A DNA stretch of 15,684 bases. Origin: Planctomycetota bacterium (GTDB lineage: Bacteria; Planctomycetota; Phycisphaerae; WQYP01). The position numbers were made by a program, and so were the translations under genes. Below, one piece after another: positions 1 through 8,190 of the stretch. The notes under the pieces are model-generated. The model was given only the letters and a program-made list of their open reading frames with translations, was not told the origin of the DNA and ran no database searches. Positions within the stretch are counted from its first letter, which is position 1. Each line of letters starts with the position of its first letter. The DNA lies in the NCBI GenBank assembly GCA_023489375.1, contig JAMDCX010000005.1, forward strand, positions 1 through 15,684, in the 5' to 3' direction.

Positions 1-247
1 TAGCAACGCTGAAAGCCAATAGTGGCTGGCGTTTCTACAACCAGACACAGAGCCGTTATGCAGTTCCCCTATTGAAAAGGTGCCATGGCGTAACTCATTG
101 CCAAGCAAATAGTTATGTAAAACCTAGCGTTGTAGTATTAACATATAAATCTGCGTTCTACTCATTATTCATTAGTCATTATTCATTATTATCACTTCGA
201 ACCGTGGGAGAATTTGTTATTATGCCCTGAATGGTTACCATTTCGTA
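1..247. other. Edge spacer, no supported gene
   Basis: This AT-rich stretch lies downstream of the ASCH gene and runs to the window edge. One plus-strand frame is open from about position 3 to a TGA near 231-233. It runs straight through the heptamer repeat, has no recognisable protein pattern and no visible start, so it is not called as a gene. The only clear structure is the heptamer array at 161-188. No terminator-like GC hairpin was seen. Confidence 0.5.
161..188. repeat. Heptanucleotide tandem repeat, unit NTCATTA
   Basis: Four consecutive 7-mers are CTCATTA, TTCATTA, GTCATTA and TTCATTA. Only the first base of each unit varies. On the minus strand the unit reads TAATGAN. The same kind of unit (AATGAGT, AATGAGC) appears in the arrays near 8219 and 14111, so this belongs to the repeat family seen elsewhere in the window. 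Degenerate heptamer arrays of this type are best known from cyanobacterial intergenic DNA (STRR sequences). Their role is not known. Confidence 0.8.
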
Positions 248-823
248 TCAGCTGTGGTGGGGACTCTTCGCCATAATCCAGTCCCGCAATTGTTCCTTCT
301 GCCACCGGTGCATACCACCATGCTCACATTTTCCCTCGCCATAATCAGGTTCAAACTTAGCGGTAGATTCGCTTCCCGTTAATCCTTGGTCACTATCGGA
401 TTCGCCGCGGAGGGCTGGTAATGCGGATTTTTTAGAAACATCTTGGTTTATTGGGGCTTGGCCAACCTTCTGTAATTCTGCTGCTTTTGTGCGAACCACA
501 GCTGGCGTTGGGGTTGAAGTTAAACTCACCGGCCATTGGAATACCACACGATAAAGTCGCTTACCCGGCGGTATTTGCGGATAATTACGCTTCAGTTCCG
601 CCAGTAATTCCGGCAACGAAGAGAACCCGTCGGCTAACGCATCATCCAGTGTCAATTCCTGATAACCCGTCAGTTCTTCCACTGACAAAATTTTCATTTT
701 GCCCAATCCGGGAGTGAAGCTGATCTGCCCCGGTGACACAATCGGCCGTGTCCAATAGCGAATCGTCTGACGTTTCTTCCCGGACCGGACCAATTCTACC
801 AGATGTTTTTTTAATAATAACAT
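248..823 (-). CDS. ASCH-domain protein with long C-terminal extension
   Basis: 191 aa. The first ~95 residues resemble an ASCH domain, a PUA-like beta-barrel fold thought to bind RNA. The family signature G-K-(K)-x-x-T-x-R is visible as SGKKRQTIRYW at residues 14-24, followed by a gating-type strand region and a GKRLYRVVF strand near residues 87-95. Residues ~100-165 are rich in Ser, Thr, Pro, Asp and Glu and look disordered. A short Trp-containing tail (MHRWQKEQLRDWI) closes the protein. The substrate is unknown. The gene stands alone, divergent from metF. No Shine-Dalgarno sequence precedes the ATG at 823, and a TATAGT (-10-like, 836-831) lies only 7 nt upstream, so a leaderless or very short 5' end is possible. 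An ATG at 830 is in another frame. The gene call is fairly sure and the ASCH assignment good; the function is unassigned. Confidence 0.75.
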   Translation of the reverse strand: MLLLKKHLVELVRSGKKRQTIRYWTRPIVSPGQISFTPGLGKMKILSVEELTGYQELTLDDALADGFSSLPELLAELKRNYPQIPPGKRLYRVVFQWPVSLTSTPTPAVVRTKAAELQKVGQAPINQDVSKKSALPALRGESDSDQGLTGSESTAKFEPDYGEGKCEHGGMHRWQKEQLRDWIMAKSPHHS

Positions 824-1015
824 AAGACATACTATACTATGGTTGGCTGGCTTAGAGTAGCGGATACTTGGCCGACTCAGCGGATATACACCACACAGTT
901 TGTGATGTTATATTATGCGAAGTCAAGGATATGGGAAAGTATGGATATATGAACCATAATATGGATCAGATGTCCCGCGAATAGCCGCCGACAACAGGGC
1001 TTATGGCTTTGGACC

Positions 1016-1044
1016 TTGCATGAGTGTGGGTGGGATGCTATTAT
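1016..1044 (+). promoter_or_regulatory. Candidate sigma70-type promoter of metF
   Basis: TTGCAT (1016-1021), a 17-bp spacer and TATTAT (1039-1044) match the housekeeping consensus in 3/6 and 5/6 positions. The predicted start near 1051 leaves a ~24-nt leader containing the AAGG ribosome-binding sequence at 1061-1064. No SAM riboswitch or other leader structure is seen upstream of metF, so control by methionine is not evident here. Confidence 0.35.
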
Positions 1045-1074
1045 TCGTCTATCCGGATGAAAGGATGAATACGA

Positions 1075-1992
1075 ATGCACATTGCTGATATTCTGGCCCG
1101 TGATAAAACCACCTTCTCCTTTGAATTCTTTCCGCCTCCAAGTGCGGCCGGTTTTGACGCGCTTTTTGAACACATCCGTCGTCTGGAATCCCTTAAACCC
1201 TCTTTTGTATCCGTTACCTATGGGGCCGGCGGTTCCACGCGCGACCGTACCCACGCTCTGGTGCTGCGCATTAAAGAAGAAACTTCCCTGGACCCCGTAC
1301 CGCATCTGACGTGCGTGTGCCACTCCCGTGCAGATATTACCGCCATCCTCGACCGGTACGCCGCCGCCGGGGTAAGTAATATCCTGGCTCTGGGCGGCGA
1401 TGTTCCGCGGGATGCGGCGGGTTATGACCGCACGGCGGATGATTTTCAACATGCCGCGGATCTGGTGACCTTTATCAAAGCCTTTAATCGAGGCGGCACG
1501 CACCACGATGGCCGCGGCATCGGCATTGGCGTGGCGGGTTTTCCCGAAGGTCATCCCGCCACCCCTAATCGGCTGCGGGAAATGGATTATCTCAAAGCCA
1601 AGGTCGATGCCGGCGCGGATTATATGGTCACACAGTTATTTTTTGATAATCATGATTTCTTTGATTTTCGGGAACGCTGCGAACTGGCCGGTATTCACAT
1701 TCCGATCCTTGCCGGAATTATGCCCATTACCAGCTTGAAATCCATGCAACGCATGGCGGAAACGGCGCTGGGATCGCATTATCCCGCCAGGCTGATCCGT
1801 TCCATCAATCGTTGTCACGGTGATGCGGACGCCATTCGTCGTGTGGGCGTGCTGTGGGCCACCGAGCAATGCCGCGGGTTGTTGGATCATCAGGTGCGGG
1901 GTATTCATTTTTATACCTTGAACAATTCCGAAGTGACGCTGGAAATTTACCGTAATCTTGGAGCTGGCGACAGCGGCCCTCTGCGCTGCTGA
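1075..1992 (+). CDS. metF: 5,10-methylenetetrahydrofolate reductase MetF
   Basis: 305 aa, the usual length of the bacterial single-domain enzyme. It reduces 5,10-methylene-THF to 5-methyl-THF with FAD and NAD(P)H and supplies the methyl donor for methionine synthesis in the cytosol. Visible family motifs are FSFEFFPPP (residues 14-22, with Glu17 at the catalytic Glu28 position of E. coli MetF), VTYGAGGSTR (47-56), NILALGGDVP (102-111, the Asp of the flavin/folate site), GVAGFPEGHP (152-161), TQLFFD (186-191, the folate-contacting Gln) and ILAGIMPI (211-218). The ATG at 1075 has AAGG 10 nt upstream. It is separated from the next plus-strand gene by 137 bp and shares no obvious pathway with it. 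Nothing is missing or truncated. Confidence 0.95.
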   Translation: MHIADILARDKTTFSFEFFPPPSAAGFDALFEHIRRLESLKPSFVSVTYGAGGSTRDRTHALVLRIKEETSLDPVPHLTCVCHSRADITAILDRYAAAGVSNILALGGDVPRDAAGYDRTADDFQHAADLVTFIKAFNRGGTHHDGRGIGIGVAGFPEGHPATPNRLREMDYLKAKVDAGADYMVTQLFFDNHDFFDFRERCELAGIHIPILAGIMPITSLKSMQRMAETALGSHYPARLIRSINRCHGDADAIRRVGVLWATEQCRGLLDHQVRGIHFYTLNNSEVTLEIYRNLGAGDSGPLRC

Positions 1993-2129
1993 TCTCCGGC
2001 GGATACCATCCAGCGAAGTGTGCGCATATCCTACTGGCGGAACGGTCAGCCAATATAGAGAAACTTCTTTATTGCCATGAACTACCGTCGGCGTATATGA
2101 TTCGCCGAGTTTAGTCGAAGGCGTTGACT

Positions 2130-2918
2130 ATGAGCAAAACCAGAAAGGAACCCCAGTGGCTGCGATTTGGCACCGGTGAAGGATACTTCGACCGCAGCCA
2201 CCGCCCTTTACAGTGTCTGATTTTTATGGCGCCGTTATTGATCATCTATCAGATCGGGGCGGTACTGCATCCCTGGAGTCCGGTCCATGGGCCAACGCAT
2301 AATATCATCGCGTTTGAACTGATGCTCAATTTTTTCTCGTTGTTTGGAGCGGTGGGCAGTTATCTGCCGCCCATGGCGGTGGTGGCCATTATGCTGGGCT
2401 GGCATCTGGCCCGCAAGGATCCTTTGAAATTCGAGCCGGGCCTTTATGTGGCCATGGGTGCGGAAAGTTTTTTGTGGGCTGTGGCCCTGGTGATTTTATT
2501 TTTGGCCGTGGACCATGGCCTGGCCATGCAGGCTCTTACCCATGGTGTAACCCATGTCATGCAGCGGCTTTCCTGGCAGACCCAGGTGGTATTATCACTG
2601 GGAGCCGGTATTTATGAGGAGCTGCTCTTTCGTCTGGTGTTAATTACCGTGTTGAATATGATCCTGGTGGATTTGTTCGGCCTGTCCGTGGGTAAAGCTA
2701 TTCCGGTGATTATTATCGCGTCGGCGGTACTTTTTTCACTGTATCATTTTCTGGGTAATGAGCAACCAACCTGGGGCGCTTTTATCATCCGAACCATGGC
2801 TGGAATTTATTTCGCCGGGATCTTTATTTTCCGCGGCTTTGGCATCGATGTCGCCACGCACGCGGGTTATGACCTGATGGTGGTGGGATTAGATTTTCTG
2901 TTCCGTCACCATCTCTAA
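2130..2918 (+). CDS. CPBP-family (Abi/CAAX protease-like) membrane protein
   Basis: 262 aa from ATG 2130. A TTG at 2124 would add two residues, but GAAGG at 2117-2121 fits the ATG better. The protein is strongly hydrophobic, with about seven membrane segments (roughly residues 28-48, 58-78, 80-95, 105-127, 150-182, 190-209 and 215-235). The three CPBP motifs are present and correctly ordered: EELLFR (Glu163, Glu164, Arg168), FSLYH (His206) and HAGYD (His244, Asp248). In this family they form the metal-dependent intramembrane active site related to Rce1. Bacterial members act in peptide maturation, self-immunity or unknown roles, and the substrate cannot be inferred here. It ends 6 bp from the convergent plsC. 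There is no bacteriocin or prenylation gene nearby, so a housekeeping membrane role is as likely as any. Confidence 0.85.
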   Translation: MSKTRKEPQWLRFGTGEGYFDRSHRPLQCLIFMAPLLIIYQIGAVLHPWSPVHGPTHNIIAFELMLNFFSLFGAVGSYLPPMAVVAIMLGWHLARKDPLKFEPGLYVAMGAESFLWAVALVILFLAVDHGLAMQALTHGVTHVMQRLSWQTQVVLSLGAGIYEELLFRLVLITVLNMILVDLFGLSVGKAIPVIIIASAVLFSLYHFLGNEQPTWGAFIIRTMAGIYFAGIFIFRGFGIDVATHAGYDLMVVGLDFLFRHHL

Positions 2919-2924
2919 GCGTTT

Positions 2925-3776
2925 TTACGCCGAAAACTCGCGTGATACCACCAGACGTTTCTTGCCAGCCTGCAGATCGTCGGCCAACCGGGCTTCTGAG
3001 GCCGCCGCATGAACGGATTTAAGTTTCTTCTGCAAAGCGATCATCTCCCGCCGGATACGCACGGAAATTTCGTCGGCGGATAAATTCTCTAATTCGTGGT
3101 ACGGGATTGGTTGACCGTAATGCAGACGAATGCTGGAGTAGCGGAAAAACTTCCGATCCCGCGGCCACGCCTCAAACGCACCGTCCAGTACTATCGGTAT
3201 AACCGGCACCTTGGCGCGATGCACGATAATGGCGACACCGGCGGCGATAGCGCCGATGGTGCCGTCCGTGGTGCGTGTGGCTTCCGGAAACAGATTCACC
3301 AGAAAACCGCGATTGAGGCGATTGATGGCCTCGCGCACCGCCACGGAATCTGCCCGACCCCGGCGCACGGGAAACGCGTTGGTGGTTTCAATGATGTATT
3401 GTCCCAGGCCGCCTTTGAACAGGGATTCTCGAGCCATAAAATGAATTTGCCGCTTCATTCCTATGCCAATCATCCAGGGGTCCAACATGCTCTGATGGTT
3501 GGATACCAGCAACGCCGCCCCGGTGGAGGGGATGTTTTCCCGTCCGGAGACGCGAATATGAAAACACAGCACCGAGAAAAACTGCACAAATACTTTCCCT
3601 ACCGTCCAATAAAATATCTGCAGCCAGCCGCTGCCTTCACCGCGATAAACGTAGGGTATGCGGGGCGGAACAGATGGCGGCGCTGATTTGGATAGTGATG
3701 TTGCCGCTGCGGTCTTTGCGTCCGCATCGCCACACGCGTTTGTGCCGCCAGATGGTGCTGTTTCGGAATCATCCAT
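2925..3776 (-). CDS. plsC: 1-acyl-sn-glycerol-3-phosphate acyltransferase (PlsC family)
   Basis: 283 aa. It acylates lysophosphatidic acid to phosphatidic acid at the inner membrane. Motif I HX4D is at residues 94-99 (NHQSMLD, the His/Asp catalytic pair), motif II-like FPVRRG at 135-140, motif III FPEATR at 163-168 and motif IV VPVIPI at 190-195. Motif III has Ala where most members have Gly (FPEGTR). One hydrophobic stretch (~51-72) may anchor the protein. The first ~40 residues are an unusual Ala/Ser/Pro-rich extension; the conserved domain starts near residue 45. The start codon lies inside the last codons of cmk (8-bp overlap), which indicates translational coupling. It is the last gene of the ugd-cmk-plsC cluster. 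cmk-plsC adjacency is a known arrangement in many bacteria. The family call is sure; the exact acyl acceptor is inferred. Confidence 0.9.
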   Translation of the reverse strand: MDDSETAPSGGTNACGDADAKTAAATSLSKSAPPSVPPRIPYVYRGEGSGWLQIFYWTVGKVFVQFFSVLCFHIRVSGRENIPSTGAALLVSNHQSMLDPWMIGIGMKRQIHFMARESLFKGGLGQYIIETTNAFPVRRGRADSVAVREAINRLNRGFLVNLFPEATRTTDGTIGAIAAGVAIIVHRAKVPVIPIVLDGAFEAWPRDRKFFRYSSIRLHYGQPIPYHELENLSADEISVRIRREMIALQKKLKSVHAAASEARLADDLQAGKKRLVVSREFSA

Positions 3777-4443
3777 GGGTATTATTTCCTATGATTTTCA
3801 CCAGCGTCGCAACCACTTCCGGTAGCGTCATGGTAGTGGTATCCAATACGATAGCATCCGGTGGGAGTTTCAGCGTTCCTACGGGCCTTTCGCGGTCCCG
3901 CTGATCACGCTCTATCATGTCCGACAGCAGTTTTGAGGCCTCAACCAACAGGCCTTTGCGGTCCAATTCCGCCCGACGTCGCCGGACTCGTTCCTGGATA
4001 TCCGCATCAAGATAAAATTTATAATCCGCATCCGGAAATACCAGCGTTCCCTGATCCCGCCCTTCCGTTACCAGGTCTCCGAACGCGGCGGCAATACTCC
4101 GCTGCCGCCGCACCAGTTCCGCCCGCACTGCGGTATTATCCGCGGCCCAATGTACCATCTCTGTGATTTCAGGCCGGCGAAGCGCATTGGAAACATCCTG
4201 TCCCGCCAGCAAAATTTTAGCCGGTTGTGTGTTCCAATCAAAAGTGAGCTTCATGTTCACGGCAATGGTTCCGAGTTCCGCATCCCTGTATGGTGTGTCA
4301 AATAGCCCCATATTGTAGGCTTGTAACGTTACCGCCCGATACATCGCCCCGGTATCCAGGTGTCGTATTTTTAGGCTCTGCGCCAGCAGTTCCGCCGCTG
4401 CGGATTTCCCCGAACCCGCCGGGCCGTCAATGGTAATAATCAA
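3769..4443 (-). CDS. cmk: Cytidylate kinase Cmk
   Basis: 224 aa, normal length for the bacterial enzyme. It phosphorylates CMP and dCMP to the diphosphates using ATP. The P-loop GPAGSGKS is at residues 7-14, LDTGAMYRA at 29-37 (nucleotide-site Asp/Tyr), the CMP-binding GRDQGTLVFPDA at 128-139, and the lid region rich in Arg (EERVRRRR-like, 151-157) is followed by ERDQRDRER (178-186) and VLDTT (199-203). The start is TTG at 4443. An AGGAG lies 8 nt upstream, and the nearest ATG (4450) is out of frame and would give a very short peptide, so the TTG is well supported. It lies 106 bp after ugd and overlaps plsC by 8 bp, so the three are probably one transcript. Confidence 0.95.
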   Translation of the reverse strand: MIITIDGPAGSGKSAAAELLAQSLKIRHLDTGAMYRAVTLQAYNMGLFDTPYRDAELGTIAVNMKLTFDWNTQPAKILLAGQDVSNALRRPEITEMVHWAADNTAVRAELVRRQRSIAAAFGDLVTEGRDQGTLVFPDADYKFYLDADIQERVRRRRAELDRKGLLVEASKLLSDMIERDQRDRERPVGTLKLPPDAIVLDTTTMTLPEVVATLVKIIGNNTHG

Positions 4444-4549
4444 AGTCCATTCTCCTGTATGGAAGACTCGCCGCGTGCGCGGTCCAAGCGGAATTTGAAA
4501 ATATTCGCATCCATAATTGCCCAGGGACTTTGCACGGTCGCCAGCTTGT

Positions 4550-5899
4550 TTAACCTGCGGATATCATCCCCATGGAACCGGGTTTGCCGGCGCCGGGCAT
4601 TAATTCCGGTCGGCCGATAGCGCGATAGATCAAACCGGCGGCCAGAACTTTAGAACTGCTCAGACAGTTGCGACCATCGAAAACATGGCGACCGCGCATC
4701 AAGGACGCAATATGCCCCCAATCCTGGGTGATAAAAATGGACCAGTCCGTGATCAGGGCGACCGCATCAGCACCACGGGTACATTCATCCACGCCGTCGG
4801 CCCAGATAACGTGTTTGTCCAGTATGCGTCTGGCGTTTTCCATGGCCTGTGGATCATAGACTCGAACCTTGATTCCAGCGGCCAGTAGAGCATGAACGAT
4901 CTCAATGCTGGGGGCCTCACGCATATCATCCGTATCCGCTTTGAAGGCCAGACCCCATATTGCAACCTGTGGATCCTTGATGTCGGAAAGGGCTTTTATC
5001 AGCCGGGTGGCATAGGCCCGCTTTTGCCCGGCATTGGCTTTCTCAACCCCACTTAACAGATGGGGTTCCAAGCCGAATTCCCGCATCTGATGCACCAGTG
5101 CGGCGACATCTTTGGGGAAACACGATCCTCCATAACCCACGCCCGCCTTTAAAAAAGATGGTCCGATGCGTTTATCAGTGCCAATGCCCACGCGAACACT
5201 TTCGATATCCGCGCCGATCGCCAGGGCCAGTTGGGAAAGCTCATTTATAAAGCTGATGCGCATTGCCAACATGGCGTTGGATGCGAATTTAGTGAGTTCC
5301 GCACTCTGCCGGCTCATGGAAAAGATGGCATATCCACGATCAATCAACGGCTGGTAAATTTCCCGCAGCACTTCCATTCCGCCGTTGGAATTGGCGCCAA
5401 AAACAATGCGATCAGGCTGCATGAAATCCTGGATGGCGGTGCCTTCGCGTAAAAATTCCGGATTATTGACCACTTCAATACGGTGCGGGCCGCTGGCCAC
5501 CCGCTGCGCTACTATTTCACCTGTACCGGGGGGTACTGTACTTTTGATCACCAGGGTTTTGGGGCCATTGGCGTATTTGAGCACATCATCCACTGCGGCG
5601 AACAACATACTTAAATCCGCTCCACCTTTCCGTGACGGCGGCGTTCCGACGGCAATAAATATGCTCTGCGATTCCTGGATCGCCTCCGCAATGTCGGTAG
5701 TGAAACGCAATCGTCCCGCGGCAGCCTGAGCTAAAATCAACTCGGACAAACCGGGTTCATAAATGGGAACCTGGCCCTGGGTTAACGCTGTGACACGCTT
5801 GGCATCCACATCCACGCCGATGATTTTATGCCCTAGCGCGGCCAGACAAGTACCACTGACCAGACCGACATAACCACATCCGATAACCGAAATTTTCAT
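4550..5899 (-). CDS. ugd: UDP-glucose 6-dehydrogenase
   Basis: 449 aa from ATG 5899. The frame is open to 5965, but GGAG sits a few bases before ATG 5899 and the Rossmann strand begins there at once. It oxidises UDP-glucose twice to UDP-glucuronate with NAD+, feeding capsule, exopolysaccharide or lipid sugar synthesis. Visible features are the GCGYVG dinucleotide loop (7-12), IYEPGL (46-51), VGTPP (84-88), STVPPGTG (120-127), NPEFLREG (146-153), the substrate/catalytic ELTKFASNA region (201-209, with Lys204 and Asn208) and the thioester Cys260 in GGSCFPKD (257-264). The C-terminal UDP-binding domain includes GLAFKADTDDMREAPS (316-331). Related hexose dehydrogenases (for example UDP-ManNAc dehydrogenase) share the fold, but the overall pattern fits Ugd/TuaD best. 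The ~20-residue tail after 430 is Gly/Pro/Met-rich and not conserved. Confidence 0.93.
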   Translation of the reverse strand: MKISVIGCGYVGLVSGTCLAALGHKIIGVDVDAKRVTALTQGQVPIYEPGLSELILAQAAAGRLRFTTDIAEAIQESQSIFIAVGTPPSRKGGADLSMLFAAVDDVLKYANGPKTLVIKSTVPPGTGEIVAQRVASGPHRIEVVNNPEFLREGTAIQDFMQPDRIVFGANSNGGMEVLREIYQPLIDRGYAIFSMSRQSAELTKFASNAMLAMRISFINELSQLALAIGADIESVRVGIGTDKRIGPSFLKAGVGYGGSCFPKDVAALVHQMREFGLEPHLLSGVEKANAGQKRAYATRLIKALSDIKDPQVAIWGLAFKADTDDMREAPSIEIVHALLAAGIKVRVYDPQAMENARRILDKHVIWADGVDECTRGADAVALITDWSIFITQDWGHIASLMRGRHVFDGRNCLSSSKVLAAGLIYRAIGRPELMPGAGKPGSMGMISAG

Positions 5900-5985
5900 G
5901 CAGGCTCCAATTTTGTTGGCAAAACACTTCACCAGAACTACCAACTCACCGGATAGTATCGGCAATTTTCGTCATTGATTGAAAT

Positions 5986-6016
5986 TTGTCCAATGAAACA
6001 AAAAATACGGTAGAAT
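5986..6016 (+). promoter_or_regulatory. Weak candidate promoter for obg-coaX
   Basis: TTGTCC (5986-5991), a 19-bp spacer and TAGAAT (6011-6016) make a plausible but sub-optimal sigma70-like promoter in the divergent ugd/obg spacer. The transcript would have a leader of about 115 nt before the obg ATG. The rplU-rpmA genes that often precede obg are not present here, so obg needs its own promoter in this spacer. Confidence 0.25.
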
Positions 6017-6139
6017 ACGGGCAAGATTGGTGCGATGTCGGTAGACTAGCTGTAATGGCTTCCGACTCACGCTTTTTGTTGCTTAGTGTACGATTTTGAC
6101 CTGTAGACAGGTCTCGGTGGCTGCTGGGTTGGTGGTTGG

Positions 6140-7336
6140 ATGTTTATAGATGAAGCGGAAATTGAGGTTATGGCGGGACGGGGTGGCAACGGCTGCGTAT
6201 CTATGCGCCGGGAGAAATATGTTCCATTAGGCGGTCCGGATGGCGGCGATGGCGGTGACGGCGGCAGTGTTTATCTGCAGGCCTCCGAAGGCGTCGAAAC
6301 GTTGTTGGATATGGTGGGACGGCATCATTGGCGCGCCGGCAATGGCGAACATGGCATGGGGAAGAAAAAAGCCGGCAAAGATGGGCTGGACCTGCTCATT
6401 CGCCTGCCGCCGGGCACCATGGTCTATGACGCAGACACCGGGTTACTGCTGGTTGACCTGGTGCCGGCAGGAAAGCGTGTGCTGGTGGCCAAAGGTGGAC
6501 GGGGCGGACGGGGGAATTGGCATTTTACTTCTTCCGTTCGGCAAGCTCCGGATTTCGCCGAGCCGGGCGAAACCGGTGCCAACCGTAAATTAAAGTTGCA
6601 GCTCAAGCTTATTGCGGATGTGGGGCTGATTGGCAAGCCCAACGCGGGCAAGTCCACTTTGCTGTCACGGTTATCTGCAGCCCGGCCCAAAATTGCGGAT
6701 TATCCGTTTACCACGCTAACCCCCCAGCTGGGTATCGCCGAACTGGATGCAGAACGTCGCCTGGTATTGGCCGACATTCCCGGCCTTATTGCCGGCGCTT
6801 CTGATGGGGCAGGGTTAGGGTTGGATTTTCTCCGGCACATTGAGCGCACGCGGGTATTGGTGCACTTATTGGATATGGTCCCGATGGATCAAACAGCTCC
6901 CCTGGATTCCTATCACGCCATCCGGGAGGAACTTTTCGCCTATAGCCCCAAACTGGCAGCCAAACCGGAAATTCTGGTGGCCAACAAAATGGATCTTACA
7001 GGCGCTTCAGAAGCCTTGGCGGATTTACGCAGTCAATTACCGGGAAAACAAATACTGGCGATCAGCGCCGCTACCGGCACGGGTTTGCGGCCACTGCTGG
7101 AGGATATTTGGCAGCTTATTGCGGCTGCTCCGTCGTGCGATCCGCTGGAAGACTCTCGGCCACCCATGATCGCCCGCCACCTTTATTCCCAACGGGAATC
7201 TGCCCCGGTATCGGCGGACGCGCAATTGGCCGAAGAAGTACAAGCTATCAAATCGGACGATGTTCGGAAGGGAACATACTACCGGCGAACCAAAGCGGAC
7301 CATACCCCAAAGCGTAGTAAAAAGAAATTGTCCTGA
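6140..7336 (+). CDS. obg: Obg-family GTPase (CgtA/ObgE)
   Basis: 398 aa. It is an essential GTPase that associates with the 50S ribosomal subunit. The glycine-rich Obg fold covers residues 1-158 (FIDEAEIEVMAGRGGNGC, GGPDGGDGGDGGSVYL, KGGRGGRGN). The G domain follows: G1 GKPNAGKS (165-172), G2/switch I DYPFTTLTP (187-195), G3 DIPG (212-215), G4 NKMD (282-285) and G5 SAATG (309-313). The C-terminal ~60 residues are short, charged and end in a Lys/Arg cluster; they do not look like the OCT domain found in some Obg proteins. The ribosome-binding site is weak (GGTGG before ATG 6140). coaX starts 17 bp after the stop, so the two are probably co-transcribed. rplU and rpmA are absent from the immediate upstream DNA. 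Confidence 0.95.
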   Translation: MFIDEAEIEVMAGRGGNGCVSMRREKYVPLGGPDGGDGGDGGSVYLQASEGVETLLDMVGRHHWRAGNGEHGMGKKKAGKDGLDLLIRLPPGTMVYDADTGLLLVDLVPAGKRVLVAKGGRGGRGNWHFTSSVRQAPDFAEPGETGANRKLKLQLKLIADVGLIGKPNAGKSTLLSRLSAARPKIADYPFTTLTPQLGIAELDAERRLVLADIPGLIAGASDGAGLGLDFLRHIERTRVLVHLLDMVPMDQTAPLDSYHAIREELFAYSPKLAAKPEILVANKMDLTGASEALADLRSQLPGKQILAISAATGTGLRPLLEDIWQLIAAAPSCDPLEDSRPPMIARHLYSQRESAPVSADAQLAEEVQAIKSDDVRKGTYYRRTKADHTPKRSKKKLS

Positions 7337-7353
7337 AATCATGGAGTTTAATT

Positions 7354-8121
7354 GTGAGTGTAATTGCCATTGATATTGGAAATACCCGTGTAGGTGTGGG
7401 GCTATATACAAACGGGAAAAGTGCCGACCCTGCCATGCGGTTCAATCATGCCGAGATACAGTCGGAAATGCTGGCGCACTTGCAAAAACAATGTGCCGGA
7501 GTGATGGCCGGCGGCCAGAGACCTGCCGATATCGTGCTGGCCAGTGTGGCGCCGGAATGGACCATGCGTGTTACAGAACTCGTTAATCTTCATTGTGGCA
7601 TGGCCCCCAAAATTATCGGCACGGATCTGAAAATTCCTCTGCAAACCCACCTTACCGATGAAACCTCCATTGGTGTGGATCGCCTGTTAAGCGCCTTGGC
7701 TGCGTATGTCAACACCGAGCAGGCCTGTGCGATCATCAATGCCGGTACCGCATTGGTGGTCGATGGTATTGACGCCGATGGTGTTTTTCTGGGCGGGGCC
7801 ATCGCTCCGGGATTGGCGATGACGGCCAAAGCCCTGCATACCGGTACCGCGCAGCTTCCCCTGGCCAATCTGGAAGAACCAACCGAACCTTTCGGCCGCA
7901 ATACCATGGAGGCGTTAAACCTGGGAGCTTACGCAGCCCTGCGGGGTTCTGCACGGTATCTGCTGGAGCGCTACGCTGAAAAATTGGGCCACTGGCCACA
8001 CGTCGTGGCCACTGGCGGTGATGCCATGCGCCTTTTTGGCGACAGTGGCCTGGTGGATTCCTTTATTCCCGATCTGGTGCTGCAAGGTGCCGCCCTGGTA
8101 TGGGAACACCATCAAGCGTGA
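7354..8121 (+). CDS. coaX: Type III pantothenate kinase CoaX
   Basis: 255 aa, the usual size for this family. It phosphorylates pantothenate in the first step of CoA synthesis and belongs to the ASKHA fold. The ATP phosphate motif DIGNT is at residues 7-11, the catalytic Asp motif GVDR at 107-110, the third motif NAGTA at 129-133, followed by VVDGIDADGVFLGGAIAPG (135-153) and VATGGDA (218-224). The first residue of the third motif is usually Asp, which binds the monovalent cation; here the codon is AAT (Asn129), a single-base change. All other key residues are present. The start is GTG at 7354 with GGAG about 8 nt upstream. It lies 17 bp after obg. Confidence 0.93.
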   Translation: MSVIAIDIGNTRVGVGLYTNGKSADPAMRFNHAEIQSEMLAHLQKQCAGVMAGGQRPADIVLASVAPEWTMRVTELVNLHCGMAPKIIGTDLKIPLQTHLTDETSIGVDRLLSALAAYVNTEQACAIINAGTALVVDGIDADGVFLGGAIAPGLAMTAKALHTGTAQLPLANLEEPTEPFGRNTMEALNLGAYAALRGSARYLLERYAEKLGHWPHVVATGGDAMRLFGDSGLVDSFIPDLVLQGAALVWEHHQA

Positions 8122-8190
8122 TTCATTTCAAGGGTCTTTTTCAGGTTGCAGTCCGGCAGCCCCCAATTGGGATCGTAACCATTCACAGGA

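Noticed and set aside
3..233. Open plus-strand frame at the left edge
   Set aside because: It crosses the heptamer array, lacks a visible start and shows no recognisable protein pattern; likely chance openness in AT-rich DNA.
451..717. Plus-strand ORF of 88 codons
   Set aside because: It lies antisense inside the ASCH gene, which has domain support; no ribosome-binding site or family match.
2919..2930. GCGT-TTTT-ACGC palindrome between the CPBP gene and plsC
   Set aside because: The stem is only 4 bp with no following T-tract on either strand; too weak to call a terminator.
5900..6139. Possible tRNA or structured RNA in the ugd/obg spacer
   Set aside because: No cloverleaf, T-loop sequence or conserved leader could be traced; only a weak promoter candidate remains.
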